A DNA stretch of 28,231 nucleotides from SIG622 sp045604705 (GCA_045604705.1 JAZUOO010000019.1:1-28231), one strand, 5' to 3'; positions 7,500 to 16,188 are shown, numbered from the stretch's first letter. Notes: generated by a model not told the origin, from the letters alone. Made by a program: numbers and translations.

Positions 7500-8888
7500 A
7501 TGAAAAAAGACAAAAAGCGTCCCGGGGATGATTCCGTAGAGCTTGATGAAGCATTGAATGAAAACGACTTCACGGACGGAACCGACGAAACTCCGGAAAA
7601 AGACAAATCTAACTCAAAAAAGAAATCCCGTTCCCTCGGACATAAATTTGTAAAATCCCTTATAACACTGATGGTAATTCTATCCGTTTCACTTGTAGCG
7701 GTTGCCTGCGTAAAGCAGTTTATGATAGATAAAAAGCCTGAACAAAGCGAACTTCTTCCCACAGGCTTCCAGCATGAGATAGTGGAAAAATCACCCTGGG
7801 ATCATTTTATTGATTTTCTTTTCGGCAATAACGACACCTTTGATAACGATGATGTCATAAACGGTGACAATTCAGACGGCAAGGGCTCCCAAGGTAATTT
7901 GCAAAACCTACAAGGTACCAACCAGACACCAAACTCACTGCCATCCAATGACGGTGCGACCTCGGTAAAGCGTAAGAATGAATTCTATAATTTCCTTATA
8001 CTCGCCAAGGATAAGGGTGGCGGAAACACCGATACCATAATGATACTTTCCTTTGACGTCCCCAACAAGACAATATCACTTCTTCAGATTCCCCGAGATA
8101 CCAGCGTAAACTATAACAACAGCGTAAGAAAGATAAATTCGGTTTACAGTGTCGGCTACCGTAACTCCAAGGGAAGCACCGATGAAAAGACGGAAAAGGG
8201 TATTGAAGCACTCAGTACCTGTCTTGTTCAGAATTTCGGAATTGTAATTGACAGATACGTAATAATGGATCTTAAAGGCTTTAGAGAAATTGTTGACACC
8301 CTAGGCGGTGTTGATGTGTATGTACAAAGCGACATGAAATATCAGGATGAGTATCAGAATCTTGATATAAACCTTAAAAAGGGTATGAATCACCTTGACG
8401 GAAAAAAAGCAGAAGATTTTGTCAGATTCCGTAAGGGATATGTTAACGCCGATCTGGGCAGAATGGATGCACAGAAGATATTCATGTCTGCGTTCCTAAA
8501 GAAGCTGTTCAGCGTCTCCACCGTCACAAAAGTTCCCGAGCTTATCGGACATATAATGGAATATGTTGACACAAACGCAACTCTCCAGGAAGCAACATAT
8601 TTCGGAACAAGACTTCTTGACATGGATATGTCGGCAATTACAATGCATTCTCTCCAGGGAACCTCCGGCTCGCATACCTACTACAACGGAGCCTCCTACT
8701 TCTCACCTTACAAAAATGCAAACATCGATCTTGTAAACAGATACTTCAACGTGTTCAATAAAGACCTCGGTCCGGATAACGTAAATCCCAAAATGATAGT
8801 AAAGGAATCCGGCAGCGGAAAATACGAAGGTGGACAGACAGCGGAACAAATTGACGAGAACAACCCAACCCTGTCATATGTACACTGA
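7500..8888 (+). CDS. LytR-CpsA-Psr (LCP) family cell-wall glycopolymer ligase
   Basis: This 462-aa membrane-anchored protein has a charged cytoplasmic N-terminus (about 50 residues), one helix (about 50-72) and an Asn/Asp/Gln/Gly-rich linker (about 103-152). The extracellular LCP domain carries NTDTIMILSFD, LLQIPRDT (catalytic-pocket Arg), LGGVDVYV and the DLGRMDAQK region. LCP enzymes transfer teichoic acids or other glycopolymers from lipid carriers to peptidoglycan. ATG 7500 is chosen over in-frame ATG 7476 because AGAAAGGA (7481-7488) lies between them, 11 bases before 7500. The position between nadD-yqeK and rsfS is typical of Clostridia. The polymer transferred is unknown. Confidence 0.93.
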   Translation: MKKDKKRPGDDSVELDEALNENDFTDGTDETPEKDKSNSKKKSRSLGHKFVKSLITLMVILSVSLVAVACVKQFMIDKKPEQSELLPTGFQHEIVEKSPWDHFIDFLFGNNDTFDNDDVINGDNSDGKGSQGNLQNLQGTNQTPNSLPSNDGATSVKRKNEFYNFLILAKDKGGGNTDTIMILSFDVPNKTISLLQIPRDTSVNYNNSVRKINSVYSVGYRNSKGSTDEKTEKGIEALSTCLVQNFGIVIDRYVIMDLKGFREIVDTLGGVDVYVQSDMKYQDEYQNLDINLKKGMNHLDGKKAEDFVRFRKGYVNADLGRMDAQKIFMSAFLKKLFSVSTVTKVPELIGHIMEYVDTNATLQEATYFGTRLLDMDMSAITMHSLQGTSGSHTYYNGASYFSPYKNANIDLVNRYFNVFNKDLGPDNVNPKMIVKESGSGKYEGGQTAEQIDENNPTLSYVH

Positions 8889-8911
8889 TATAATGAAAGG
8901 AAATAAAAGTA

Positions 8912-9358
8912 ATGATAGAAAAAGATATAATTGACGTAGCTACCGAAGAAGCAGCAGAGGAATACACCATCTCCTCATCCCTTGAAGATCCGGTACAGCA
9001 TGAGCAGGCAGAAGAAATCGCAAAAAAGATTGCCACCATACTTGACTCTAAGAAAGCCGTGGACGTAAAGCTTATAAACGTTCACAAAAAAACAATCCTT
9101 GCAGACTTCTTTGTATTCGCAACGGGAACTTCCACAACGCAGGTAAATGCCCTTGCGGACGAAGTTGAATTCAAGCTCAAAACCGAAGACGGAATAGAGC
9201 CATTGAGGGTTGAGGGGGCAGGAAGCGGAAGTTGGGTGCTTATTGACTACGGCAGTATAATAGTTCATGTACTCGGCGTTCAGTCCAAGGAATTCTACAA
9301 GCTTGAAAAGCTCTGGGCGGACGGCACGGAAGTACCCTTTGAAAAGACGGAAGACTAG
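8912..9358 (+). CDS. rsfS: Ribosomal silencing factor RsfS (YbeB/Iojap)
   Basis: This 148-aa protein binds uL14 and blocks joining of the subunits when nutrients are short. The Iojap core spans about 29-137 and includes LADFFVFATGTSTTQVNALADEV and WVLIDYGSIIVHVL. An acidic extension of about 25 residues (MIEKDIIDVATEEAAEEY...) precedes the usual start. No later ATG is available before the core, and GAAAGGA lies 10 bases before ATG 8912, so the extension looks genuine. It sits 23 bases after the LCP gene and 35 before leuS. Confidence 0.94.
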   Translation: MIEKDIIDVATEEAAEEYTISSSLEDPVQHEQAEEIAKKIATILDSKKAVDVKLINVHKKTILADFFVFATGTSTTQVNALADEVEFKLKTEDGIEPLRVEGAGSGSWVLIDYGSIIVHVLGVQSKEFYKLEKLWADGTEVPFEKTED

Positions 9359-9393
9359 ACAGTAAAAAACATTTTAGAGAGAAGGACATAAAA

Positions 9394-11808
9394 ATGAAGT
9401 ACGATTTTCAAGCCATAGAAAAGAAATGGCAGGACAAATGGGAGGAAATGGGCACCTTTAAGGCGACCGAAGATTATTCAAAGCCCAAATTCTACGGACT
9501 TGTTGAATTCCCCTATCCCAGCGGTGCAGGTATGCACGTAGGACATATCAAGGCATATTCCGGTCTTGAAGTAATTTCAAGAAAGAGAAAAATGCAGGGT
9601 TACAATGTCCTGTTCCCGATAGGCTTTGACGCATACGGTCTTCCCACGGAAAACTATGCAATAAAGACAGGTATTCATCCAAGACAGGTTACAGACCAGA
9701 ATATCGCAAAGTTCACCTCCCAGCTCAAGCGTGTAGGTTTTGCTTTCGACTGGGACAGAGTAGTTGATACCACAGAAGAAGACTACTACAAGTGGACACA
9801 GTGGATTTTCAGAAAGATGTTTGATGAAGGACTTGTTTTCAGAGCTACAACTCTTGTTAACTACTGTCCCAGCTGTAAGGTTGTTCTTTCCAACGAGGAC
9901 TCCCAGGGTGGCAAGTGTGACATCTGCCACAGCGACATTGTTCAGAAGTCCAAGGACGTATGGTATCTCAGAATCACAGAATACGCCGATAAGCTTCTTC
10001 AGGGACTTGATAAGGTTGACTATCTCCCCAACATTAAGCTCCAGCAGGAAAACTGGATTGGTCGTTCCGAGGGTGCTTTTGCAAACTTCAAGCTGAGTGT
10101 TGCAGGAAGTGCTTCCGATGATTTCCTCAGAATCTACACTACAAGACCTGATACAATGTTTGGTGTTACCTTTATGGTTATAGCTCCCGAGCATCCCGTG
10201 ATTGAAAAGTACAGAGACAAGATTGCCAACATAGCGGCTCTTGACGCATATAAGGAAGAATGTGCAAAAAAGACGGAATTTGAGCGTACACAGCTTGTAA
10301 AGGATAAGACAGGCGTGTGCATCGATGGTCTTGCTGCCATTAATCCCGCAAACGGCAAGGAAATCCCGATTTACATTTCCGACTACGTTATGATGGGCTA
10401 CGGTACAGGCGCAATCATGGCGGTTCCTGCCCACGACGAGCGTGACTACGACTTTGCAAAGAAGTTTGGTATTGACATAATTGAAGTTATAAAGGGCGGC
10501 AACATAGAAGAAGCTGCATACACAGGTGACGGAGAAATGGTTAACTCCGAATTTCTCAACGGCATCACCACAAAGAAGGAAGCAATCGCAAAGATGCTTG
10601 AGTTCCTCGGTTCTAAGGGTGTTGGCGAAAAGGGTATCCAGTACAAGATGAAGGACTGGGCGTTTAATCGTCAACGTTACTGGGGCGAGCCTATTCCGAT
10701 TATCCACTGCGAAAAGTGCGGCATGGTGGGTGTCCCCTACGAAGAGCTGCCTTTAAGACTTCCCAACATGGAAAACTTTGCCCCGGGTGAGGGCGGAGAA
10801 AGCCCGCTTGCAAAGATAGACTCCTACGTCAACTGCAAGTGTCCCAAGTGCGGCGGCGACGCTAAACGTGAAACAGACACAATGCCTCAGTGGGCAGGCT
10901 CATCCTGGTACTTCCTGCGTTACTGCGATCCGCACAACACGGAAAAGTTCGCTTCCGAAGAAGCACTCAAATACTGGCTACCCGTTGACTGGTACAACGG
11001 TGGTATGGAGCACGTTACCCGTCACCTTATCTATTCAAGATTCTGGCACAGATTCCTTTATGACATCGGTGCTGTACCTGTAGACGAGCCTTACGCAAAG
11101 AGAACCGCACAGGGACTTATCCTGGGACCTGACGGTGACAAGATGTCCAAGTCCAAGGGTAATGTTGTAGACCCTAACGATGTTGTAGATGAATACGGTG
11201 CAGACGTACTAAGAGTATATATCCTCTTTATGGGCGACTACGCATCCGCAGCCCCCTGGAGTGAAAGCTCGGTTAAGGGTGTGAAGCGTTTCCTTGACAG
11301 AGTAGCGGGACTTTGCGACATGGCAAAGGGCGAGGGAGCAACAGCAAAGCTTGAATCCTCATTCCACAAGACCATAAAAAAAGTTTCCCGCGACATAGAA
11401 GAAATGAAGTTCAACACAGCAATTGCGGCAATGATGACTCTCATTAACGAAATCTACGAAGTAGGAACTCTCACAAAGGACGAGCTGGGTATCTTCGCAA
11501 GACTTCTCTGCCCCTACGCTCCCCACCTCTGCGAAGAAATCTGGGCAGAGCTCGGAAACAAAGAGCTTTGTGCAGTTGCTGAATGGCCTCAGTACGACGA
11601 AGCAAAGACCATCGATGCCTCTGTAGAGATTGCAATTCAGGTTTGTGGCAAGTTCAAGGGCACAATCACACTTCCCGCCGATAGCGCAAAGGATGATGTT
11701 ATCGCAGCGGTCAAGGCAAGTGAAAAGGTTGCCTCAGCTATTGAAGGCAAGACCATTGTTAAGGAAATCTTCGTCCCCAACAAGCTGGTGAACATAGTTG
11801 TGAAGTAA
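9394..11808 (+). CDS. leuS: Leucyl-tRNA synthetase
   Basis: This 804-aa class I synthetase charges tRNA-Leu. It shows the HIGH motif HVGH (48-51) in a PYPSGAGMHVGH context and the KMSKS loop (583-587). A zinc-knuckle-like CPSC...CDIC segment is near 161-180 and a second CEKC...CPKC pair near 440-490. The editing domain (TTRPDTMFGVTF and AHDERD) and a C-terminal anticodon-binding domain are complete. The SD is GAGAGAAGGA with a 7-base spacer. No T-box leader is present in the 35-base gap, so control, if any, lies upstream in the operon. Confidence 0.98.
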   Translation: MKYDFQAIEKKWQDKWEEMGTFKATEDYSKPKFYGLVEFPYPSGAGMHVGHIKAYSGLEVISRKRKMQGYNVLFPIGFDAYGLPTENYAIKTGIHPRQVTDQNIAKFTSQLKRVGFAFDWDRVVDTTEEDYYKWTQWIFRKMFDEGLVFRATTLVNYCPSCKVVLSNEDSQGGKCDICHSDIVQKSKDVWYLRITEYADKLLQGLDKVDYLPNIKLQQENWIGRSEGAFANFKLSVAGSASDDFLRIYTTRPDTMFGVTFMVIAPEHPVIEKYRDKIANIAALDAYKEECAKKTEFERTQLVKDKTGVCIDGLAAINPANGKEIPIYISDYVMMGYGTGAIMAVPAHDERDYDFAKKFGIDIIEVIKGGNIEEAAYTGDGEMVNSEFLNGITTKKEAIAKMLEFLGSKGVGEKGIQYKMKDWAFNRQRYWGEPIPIIHCEKCGMVGVPYEELPLRLPNMENFAPGEGGESPLAKIDSYVNCKCPKCGGDAKRETDTMPQWAGSSWYFLRYCDPHNTEKFASEEALKYWLPVDWYNGGMEHVTRHLIYSRFWHRFLYDIGAVPVDEPYAKRTAQGLILGPDGDKMSKSKGNVVDPNDVVDEYGADVLRVYILFMGDYASAAPWSESSVKGVKRFLDRVAGLCDMAKGEGATAKLESSFHKTIKKVSRDIEEMKFNTAIAAMMTLINEIYEVGTLTKDELGIFARLLCPYAPHLCEEIWAELGNKELCAVAEWPQYDEAKTIDASVEIAIQVCGKFKGTITLPADSAKDDVIAAVKASEKVASAIEGKTIVKEIFVPNKLVNIVVK

Positions 11809-11887
11809 TAATGCACCCCTAAAGCGGTTTATTTTTAGAACAAGATGTTAAAATAATCGAAAATTTCAAAATAATTGATAATACCCC

Positions 11888-11916
11888 TTGACAAACAAAT
11901 CTGGTTGGTGTATAAT
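11888..11916 (+). promoter_or_regulatory. Near-consensus promoter of rpsU
   Basis: TTGACA (11888-11893), a 17-base spacer and TATAAT (11911-11916): both hexamers are perfect sigma-A consensus. Initiation near 11923 gives a leader of about 45 bases. This separates rpsU from the leuS run. Confidence 0.9.
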
Positions 11917-11966
11917 ATTTTAGTATAGAAAATATCTCTTTGCCACTGCGGAGGGAGGGAAAAATA

Positions 11967-12143
11967 ATGGCAGAAATCAAAATCAAGGAAAATGAAAGTC
12001 TTGACAGCGCACTTCGCAGATTCAAGAGACAGTGTGCCAGAAGCGGTGTTCTCACAGAACTTCGCAAGAGAGAGCACTATGAAAAGCCCAGCGTAAAGCG
12101 TAAAAAGAAATCTGAAGCTGCTCGCAAGAGAAAGTTCAAGTAA
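11967..12143 (+). CDS. rpsU: 30S ribosomal protein S21
   Basis: This 58-aa highly basic protein matches bS21 throughout (ENESLDSALRRFKRQC near the N-terminus, KKKSEAARKRKFK at the end). It aids initiation through its position near the 16S 3' end. ATG 11967 is preferred over the in-frame upstream TTG/ATG-like codons because GAGGGAGGGA lies 6 bases before it and the family starts at this Met. It is a single-gene unit with its own strong promoter and terminator. Confidence 0.97.
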   Translation: MAEIKIKENESLDSALRRFKRQCARSGVLTELRKREHYEKPSVKRKKKSEAARKRKFK

Positions 12144-12196
12144 TTCGGCTTTATCTCTTTTCAAGACAAAATCAATGGGACATCCCACAAAAATCA

Positions 12197-12222
12197 ACGG
12201 TAACTTCGGTTGCCGTTTTTTT
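12197..12222 (+). terminator. rpsU intrinsic terminator with UUCG loop
   Basis: ACGGTAAC (12197-12204), loop TTCG (12205-12208), GTTGCCGT (12209-12216): an 8-bp stem with one U-G wobble valid in plus-strand RNA, followed by a T-run to 12222. C(UUCG)G is an exceptionally stable tetraloop. Confidence 0.92.
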
Positions 12223-12226
12223 GTTG

Positions 12227-12340
12227 GTCGGGAAGCCCCAACGGGCAGACTCGCGCACTAAGCTTTAATTCAAGTTCGGGCTTTTGTGCCCGCACTGTTG
12301 TCCCGTTCATCCGCCATAAATTCAAGCGGATGAACTCCTT
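12227..12340 (-). repeat. Structured intergenic repeat, copy A
   Basis: Read on the minus strand, this copy starts with a 10-bp hairpin GTTCATCCGC/GCGGATGAAC (plus 12305-12335) and has a central pairing CGGGCA/TGCCCG. It ends with a hairpin GTTGGG-GCTT-CCCGAC (plus 12227-12242). It aligns along its length with the two copies at 18379-18609, sharing the TTGAATTTATG loop with copy B and segments such as GCGGGCACAAAAG and GCGCGAGT with copy C. It begins 4 bases after the rpsU terminator T-run and lies between convergent rpsU and engB. No protein is likely: ORFs across it differ between copies. Confidence 0.85.
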
Positions 12341-12342
12341 TT

Positions 12343-12389
12343 ATAAAATCACAAGACGGACACTCCAACAACACAGGAATGCCCGTCTT
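12343..12389 (-). terminator. Terminator of the lon-engB transcript
   Basis: In minus-strand RNA, the 14-base arms (12376-12389 and 12353-12366, outer part AAGACGG/CCGTCTT) pair fully if two G-U wobbles are allowed, with a 9-base loop. In the plus strand those two positions are A-C mismatches, so the structure belongs to the minus transcript. The stem starts right after the engB stop, and the 3' flank is TTGTGATTTT, a weak U-run. Confidence 0.7.
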
Positions 12390-12391
12390 TT

Positions 12392-13009
12392 TCATTCTTC
12401 ACTTGCGGCGTTTTTCACAGCTTCGCAATATTCATTGATAATCTTCCAGACCTCATCCTTCCCCTCACCTGTCTGCGATGAGAACGGAATAATCTCCACA
12501 TCCTCAGGTATCAGAGGATTCGACTTGACTTTTTCAAGATTGAGATTCCTGTTAGTCTTATTTAGCTTATCCGTCTTTGTGCAAACAACTGCAAACGGAA
12601 GCTCACTCTCAACAAGGAAAGAAATCATTTCCTCGTCATTTTTTGTAACTCCCGCCTTTAAATCCACAAGCTGAAGATACAGGATATTTGAATCAAGAGA
12701 AAAGTATTTATCAATCAATGCTTTCCATTTGTTTCTTTCGGAAAAACTCCTTTTTGCATATCCGTAGCCCGGTAAATCCACAAGGTACAGGGTTTTATCA
12801 ACCTCGTAGTAATTTATTGTAATTGTTTTTCCCGGCTCGGAGCTGACTCTTGCTAGACTCTTTCTGCCAAGTAACTTATTTATCAATGATGACTTTCCCA
12901 CATTTGATCTTCCGCAAAGTGCTATCTGCGGATATACGGAGTTTATTTTACCGGGCAACTGTGAAACAAGTCCCGCTGTCATGACAAGTGATACGTTATT
13001 TAAATTCAC
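12392..13009 (-). CDS. engB: Ribosome biogenesis GTPase EngB (YsxC/YihA)
   Basis: This 205-aa GTPase is needed for late 50S assembly. It has G1 GRSNVGKSSLIN (about 33-44), G3 DLPGYG, G4 TKTDK and a KNEE-type C-terminal end. The start is GTG at 13009, with AAAGGAAAGG overlapping the lon stop about 10 bases upstream. ATG codon 10 has no SD. It lies 18 bases after lon, so translation is probably coupled. This lon-engB pairing is conserved in Firmicutes. Confidence 0.95.
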   Translation of the reverse strand: MNLNNVSLVMTAGLVSQLPGKINSVYPQIALCGRSNVGKSSLINKLLGRKSLARVSSEPGKTITINYYEVDKTLYLVDLPGYGYAKRSFSERNKWKALIDKYFSLDSNILYLQLVDLKAGVTKNDEEMISFLVESELPFAVVCTKTDKLNKTNRNLNLEKVKSNPLIPEDVEIIPFSSQTGEGKDEVWKIINEYCEAVKNAASEE

Positions 13010-13027
13010 ATCTACCCACCCTTTCCT

Positions 13028-15388
13028 TTATTCATTGATAAGTGCTGTATTCAGTACATCTGAAATATTTTCCGCATAAACAAACTCGATATTGTCAAGA
13101 ACCTGCTTGTCACATTCTTCAAGATCTATCCTATTATCCTCCGGAATAATAACCGTCTTCATACCGTGCTTAAATGCCGCCATGGTCTTTTCACGAAGCC
13201 CGCCGATGGGAAGCACTCTACCTGAAAGGGTAATCTCACCTGTCATGGCAACATCTCCCCTTACCTTCTTACCCGAAAGCTCGGAAACAAGTGCCGTAAC
13301 CATCGTAACGCCAGCGCTGGGACCGTCCTTTGGAACCGCACCCTCGGGGAAATGAATATGAATATCACGGTTCTTATAAAACTCCGAATCTATTCCCAAA
13401 TTGTCCGCATTCTTTCTTATGTAGCTCACCGCAGCTCTTGCAGACTCTTTCATTACATCGCCGAGACTACCTGTGATTTCAAGCTTACCCGTACCCTGCA
13501 TTGAAAGGATTTCAACCTGAAGCATCTCCCCACCAAGCTCAGTCCAGGCAAGTCCGTTAACTATACCTACTTTAGGCTCTGTATCGTCCTTCAGATCGCG
13601 AATTTTGGGATTTCCGAGATATTCCCTGATGTCTTCCTTGCTGACAGTAAAACTCTTCTTTTCGCCCTCAACAAGCTTTCTCGCAACCTTTCGGCAAAGT
13701 GCAGCGGTTTCACGTTCAAGATTACGAACGCCGGATTCCTTAGTATAGTGCTCTATTATCTCTCTTATACCGTCATCCTTAACACGAAGCTTGTTACCGT
13801 TAAGTCCATGACGTTTGAGCTCCTTAGGAAGAAGATGATTTTTAAATATATCCACCTTTTCCGTAAGGGTATACGCCGGAAGTTTGATAATTTCCATTCT
13901 GTCAAGCAGCGGTCTTGGTACAGTATCAAGAGTGTTAGCCGTAGCAATAAAAATACAATCGGATATATCAAAGGGAAATTCAACATAGTGATCTCTGAAA
14001 GTCTTATTCTGATCTACATCAAGAACTTCAAGAAGTGCCGCTGCGGGATCTCCGTGCATATCCTTTGACATCTTGTCAATTTCATCAAGCAGCATAACGG
14101 GATTAGAGGTTCCTACCTGCTTTAGTGCCGTAATAATTCTTCCGGGCATAGCCGCAACATAAGTCTTTCTGTGACCTCGTATTTCAGCTTCATCCCTGAT
14201 ACCACCCAGTGATACTCTGACAAACTTTCTGTTCATGGCACGTGCAACGGATTTTGCAACCGAAGTCTTACCTACACCGGGAGGTCCCACAAGAAGCAAT
14301 ATCTGACCCTTAAGCTCGGGAGCAAGCTGCTTTACCGAAATATATTCAAGAATCCTGTCTTTAACCTTTGCCAGAGCATCGTGATCCGCATCAAGAATCT
14401 TCTTTGCCCTCTCAACGTCAAATCTGTCCTTTGTTTTACTCTCCCACGGAAGTGCAAGAACCGTATCAATATACTCTCTTATCACCGCAGACTCCGATGA
14501 AATCGGAGGCATTCTGTTAAGCTTATATGCCTCTTTTGCAAGGTTATCCTTAACAGCGTCCGGGCAGGGCGTCTTTTTTATTCTTTCGATTATGCAAGCA
14601 ACATCATCCTCAGGAACAGGTTCTCCATCCTCGCCGATTACATCTCCCATTCCAAGCTCCGCCTGGATAATCTTAAGCTGCTCTCGGAGATAATACTCCC
14701 TCTGGTTTCTCTCGATTTTTTCCTTGACCTTAAGGTGCATCTCAAATTCCGTCTTCAAAAGCTCAAATTCCTGCTTCATTGCCGTAAGAACCACATCAAG
14801 ACGTCTTATGGGATTCATAGTATCAAGAACCCTCTGCTTGTCATCTTTATCGTGAAGTATATTGGTAGCAATAAAATCCGAGAGCAAATCCGGTGAATTT
14901 ATGGACTGAATCGCAGTAATAAGCTCGGGAGAAACCTTGGGCAGATATGCAAGCAGCATTTCAAAGCTTTTTCTAACAAGCCTTATCTTGCTTTCAATAT
15001 CCACACCCGTAGTATCCGTCATGGAGATCCTCTTCGCCATAATTGATGCACGAAGATAAGGCTTATTCTGTATTTTTTCAATTATTTTACCGCGGCTTGT
15101 ACCCTCAACAATCACTCTGTAATTTCCCGAGGGCAAAAGCGTTGCCTGCTTGATCTTCGCAATACACCCAACAGACTCAACATTGTCAAGTCTGGGCTCT
15201 GAATCGAAAATATCGACCTGACAGGTAAGAAAAATATTCTCACCGAATGAGGATGCCGCCTGAATCGCAAGTATCGACTGCTTACGTGAAAGCTCAAAGC
15301 TGACGGGAATATTGGGAAACACCACAAGTCCCCTGAGCGCAATCACCGGCAAAACCATTTTTTCAGCTTTTTCTATATATGATGCCAT
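13028..15388 (-). CDS. lon: ATP-dependent protease La (LonA)
   Basis: This 786-aa cytoplasmic AAA+ serine protease removes misfolded and regulatory proteins. It has an N-terminal substrate-binding domain (1 to about 300), Walker A GPPGVGKT (368-375), Walker B LLDEIDK (433-439) and a proteolytic domain with the Ser-Lys dyad S691 (KDGPSAGV) and K734 (LREKTMAA). There is no transmembrane insertion, so it is LonA, not LonB. Start ATG has GAAAGGA about 10 bases upstream. No CtsR or CIRCE operator is visible before it. Confidence 0.98.
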   Translation of the reverse strand: MASYIEKAEKMVLPVIALRGLVVFPNIPVSFELSRKQSILAIQAASSFGENIFLTCQVDIFDSEPRLDNVESVGCIAKIKQATLLPSGNYRVIVEGTSRGKIIEKIQNKPYLRASIMAKRISMTDTTGVDIESKIRLVRKSFEMLLAYLPKVSPELITAIQSINSPDLLSDFIATNILHDKDDKQRVLDTMNPIRRLDVVLTAMKQEFELLKTEFEMHLKVKEKIERNQREYYLREQLKIIQAELGMGDVIGEDGEPVPEDDVACIIERIKKTPCPDAVKDNLAKEAYKLNRMPPISSESAVIREYIDTVLALPWESKTKDRFDVERAKKILDADHDALAKVKDRILEYISVKQLAPELKGQILLLVGPPGVGKTSVAKSVARAMNRKFVRVSLGGIRDEAEIRGHRKTYVAAMPGRIITALKQVGTSNPVMLLDEIDKMSKDMHGDPAAALLEVLDVDQNKTFRDHYVEFPFDISDCIFIATANTLDTVPRPLLDRMEIIKLPAYTLTEKVDIFKNHLLPKELKRHGLNGNKLRVKDDGIREIIEHYTKESGVRNLERETAALCRKVARKLVEGEKKSFTVSKEDIREYLGNPKIRDLKDDTEPKVGIVNGLAWTELGGEMLQVEILSMQGTGKLEITGSLGDVMKESARAAVSYIRKNADNLGIDSEFYKNRDIHIHFPEGAVPKDGPSAGVTMVTALVSELSGKKVRGDVAMTGEITLSGRVLPIGGLREKTMAAFKHGMKTVIIPEDNRIDLEECDKQVLDNIEFVYAENISDVLNTALINE

Positions 15389-15461
15389 AAGTTCCGTTTC
15401 CTTTCATAATAAGGATATATCGCCTATTCACAAAATATCGGAATAAAATACGTCAGATTAT

Positions 15462-15470
15462 ATTATAACA
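15462..15470 (-). promoter_or_regulatory. Promoter of lon-engB (extended -10)
   Basis: The minus strand shows TGTTATAAT: a perfect TATAAT (15462-15467) with the TGn extension. The hexamer 17 bases upstream (TAGAAT) is a poor -35. It gives a leader of about 65 bases to lon. Confidence 0.65.
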
Positions 15471-15575
15471 GATACTAAGACAAAATTCTACACCATTTCA
15501 CCATAATTGATATAATGTTTACATTTCGTTTTCAATGTCACCCCCAAACATGGTATATTATCCAAAAAAAGCGAT

Positions 15576-15608
15576 AAAAAAGGCTCCCGGAACATAAGCC
15601 GAAGAGCC
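15576..15608 (-). terminator. Terminator of the ybjQ-family gene
   Basis: Minus-strand GGCTC...GAGCC (15582-15608) with inner CGG/CCG pairing, followed by TTTTTT (15576-15581). It starts 8 bases after the gene's stop, ahead of the lon promoter. Confidence 0.88.
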
Positions 15609-15616
15609 TAAATACG

Positions 15617-15928
15617 TTATTTAAACCTAACCGCAGTACCGTATGCCATAACCTCCGCAGCACCCTGCATAACGGCGGCACTCGCATATCTTATGTTGAC
15701 AATGGCGTCAGCCCCAAGAGCTTCTGCTTCCTCAACCATTCTTTTTGTCGCAAGGGCTCTGGCTTCATTCATCATTTCGTTATACGCCCGAAGCTCACCG
15801 CCCACAAGAGTCTTAAAGCTTTGAGCAATATCTTTCCCGAAATGCTTTGACTGAATTGTACTGCCCTTTACAAGACCGAGCATTTCAAGCTCTTTTCCGC
15901 TGATATAATCAGTATTTACTAAGATCAT
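15617..15928 (-). CDS. YbjQ-family putative heavy-metal-binding domain protein (UPF0145)
   Basis: This 103-aa protein matches the YbjQ family (PF01906) along its length: near-N-terminal TDYISGKELEMLGLVKG, RMVEEAEALGADAIVNIRY and the C-terminal AYGTAVRF. The family forms pentameric beta-rich assemblies; its biochemical role is not established, and the metal-binding label rests on weak inference. It overlaps the preceding membrane-protein gene by 20 bases, so the two are one unit. The pair sits between clpX and lon, where many relatives have these two genes adjacent. Confidence 0.9.
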   Translation of the reverse strand: MILVNTDYISGKELEMLGLVKGSTIQSKHFGKDIAQSFKTLVGGELRAYNEMMNEARALATKRMVEEAEALGADAIVNIRYASAAVMQGAAEVMAYGTAVRFK

Positions 15929-16136
15929 CCTCTTCGCCCTTTCTTATTTCTCTAATCCTTGAAACAGCTGCACCTATCATTAAAACACAAAGGATTGCCG
16001 GTATTACTGTCATGGCAACCTTTGCAACCACTCCGATTTCGGGAATGGATAAGAACACGACGGCTATTCCGATATAGTACAGCACAAAAACAACCGAAAT
16101 AATAATCGGAGCAACCAACTTTCCTGCGTGTTTCAC
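15909..16136 (-). CDS. Small two-helix membrane protein of unknown function
   Basis: This 75-aa protein has two strongly hydrophobic segments (about 8-30 and 38-60) and a basic-acidic C-terminal tail (SRIREIRKGEEDDLSKY). No family was recognised. GTG 16136 is well supported: GGGAGGAG ends 6 bases before it. The gene's 3' end overlaps the ybjQ-family start by 20 bases, suggesting coupled translation and a shared task, possibly as membrane anchor for the YbjQ-like protein. That last point is conjecture. Confidence 0.8.
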   Translation of the reverse strand: MKHAGKLVAPIIISVVFVLYYIGIAVVFLSIPEIGVVAKVAMTVIPAILCVLMIGAAVSRIREIRKGEEDDLSKY

Positions 16137-16159
16137 AATATCTCCTCCCTTCCCATTTC

Positions 16160-16188
16160 ATTATAACACAACCACCGCCCAAAGACAA
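16160..16188 (-). promoter_or_regulatory. Promoter of the small membrane protein/ybjQ unit
   Basis: The minus strand shows TTGTCT (16183-16188), a 17-base spacer and TATAAT (16160-16165), with TGT just before the -10. The -35 lies in the loop and the spacer in the 3' arm of the hairpin at 16170-16203. Confidence 0.75.

Noticed and set aside
9359..9393. T-box leader before leuS
   Set aside because: The gap is only 35 bases and holds just the SD; no T-box sequence or specifier stem is present.
9577..10707. Long 376-codon antisense frame inside leuS
   Set aside because: It is a shadow of leuS codon usage, with no SD or recognisable domain.
12227..12340. tRNA or known structured RNA in the rpsU-engB gap
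   Set aside because: The three-stem layout lacks a T-loop, anticodon arm or CCA-type end, and does not match any RNA family I can recognise.
12210..12674. Open frame of 154 codons on the plus strand across copy A and the engB region
   Set aside because: It runs antisense to engB and through the repeat, has no SD, and resembles frames found by chance across the other repeat copies.
15389..15616. CtsR or CIRCE heat-shock operators before lon (and clpP)
   Set aside because: No tandem GGTCAAA-like heptads or TTAGCACTC/GAGTGCTAA inverted repeat were found on either strand.
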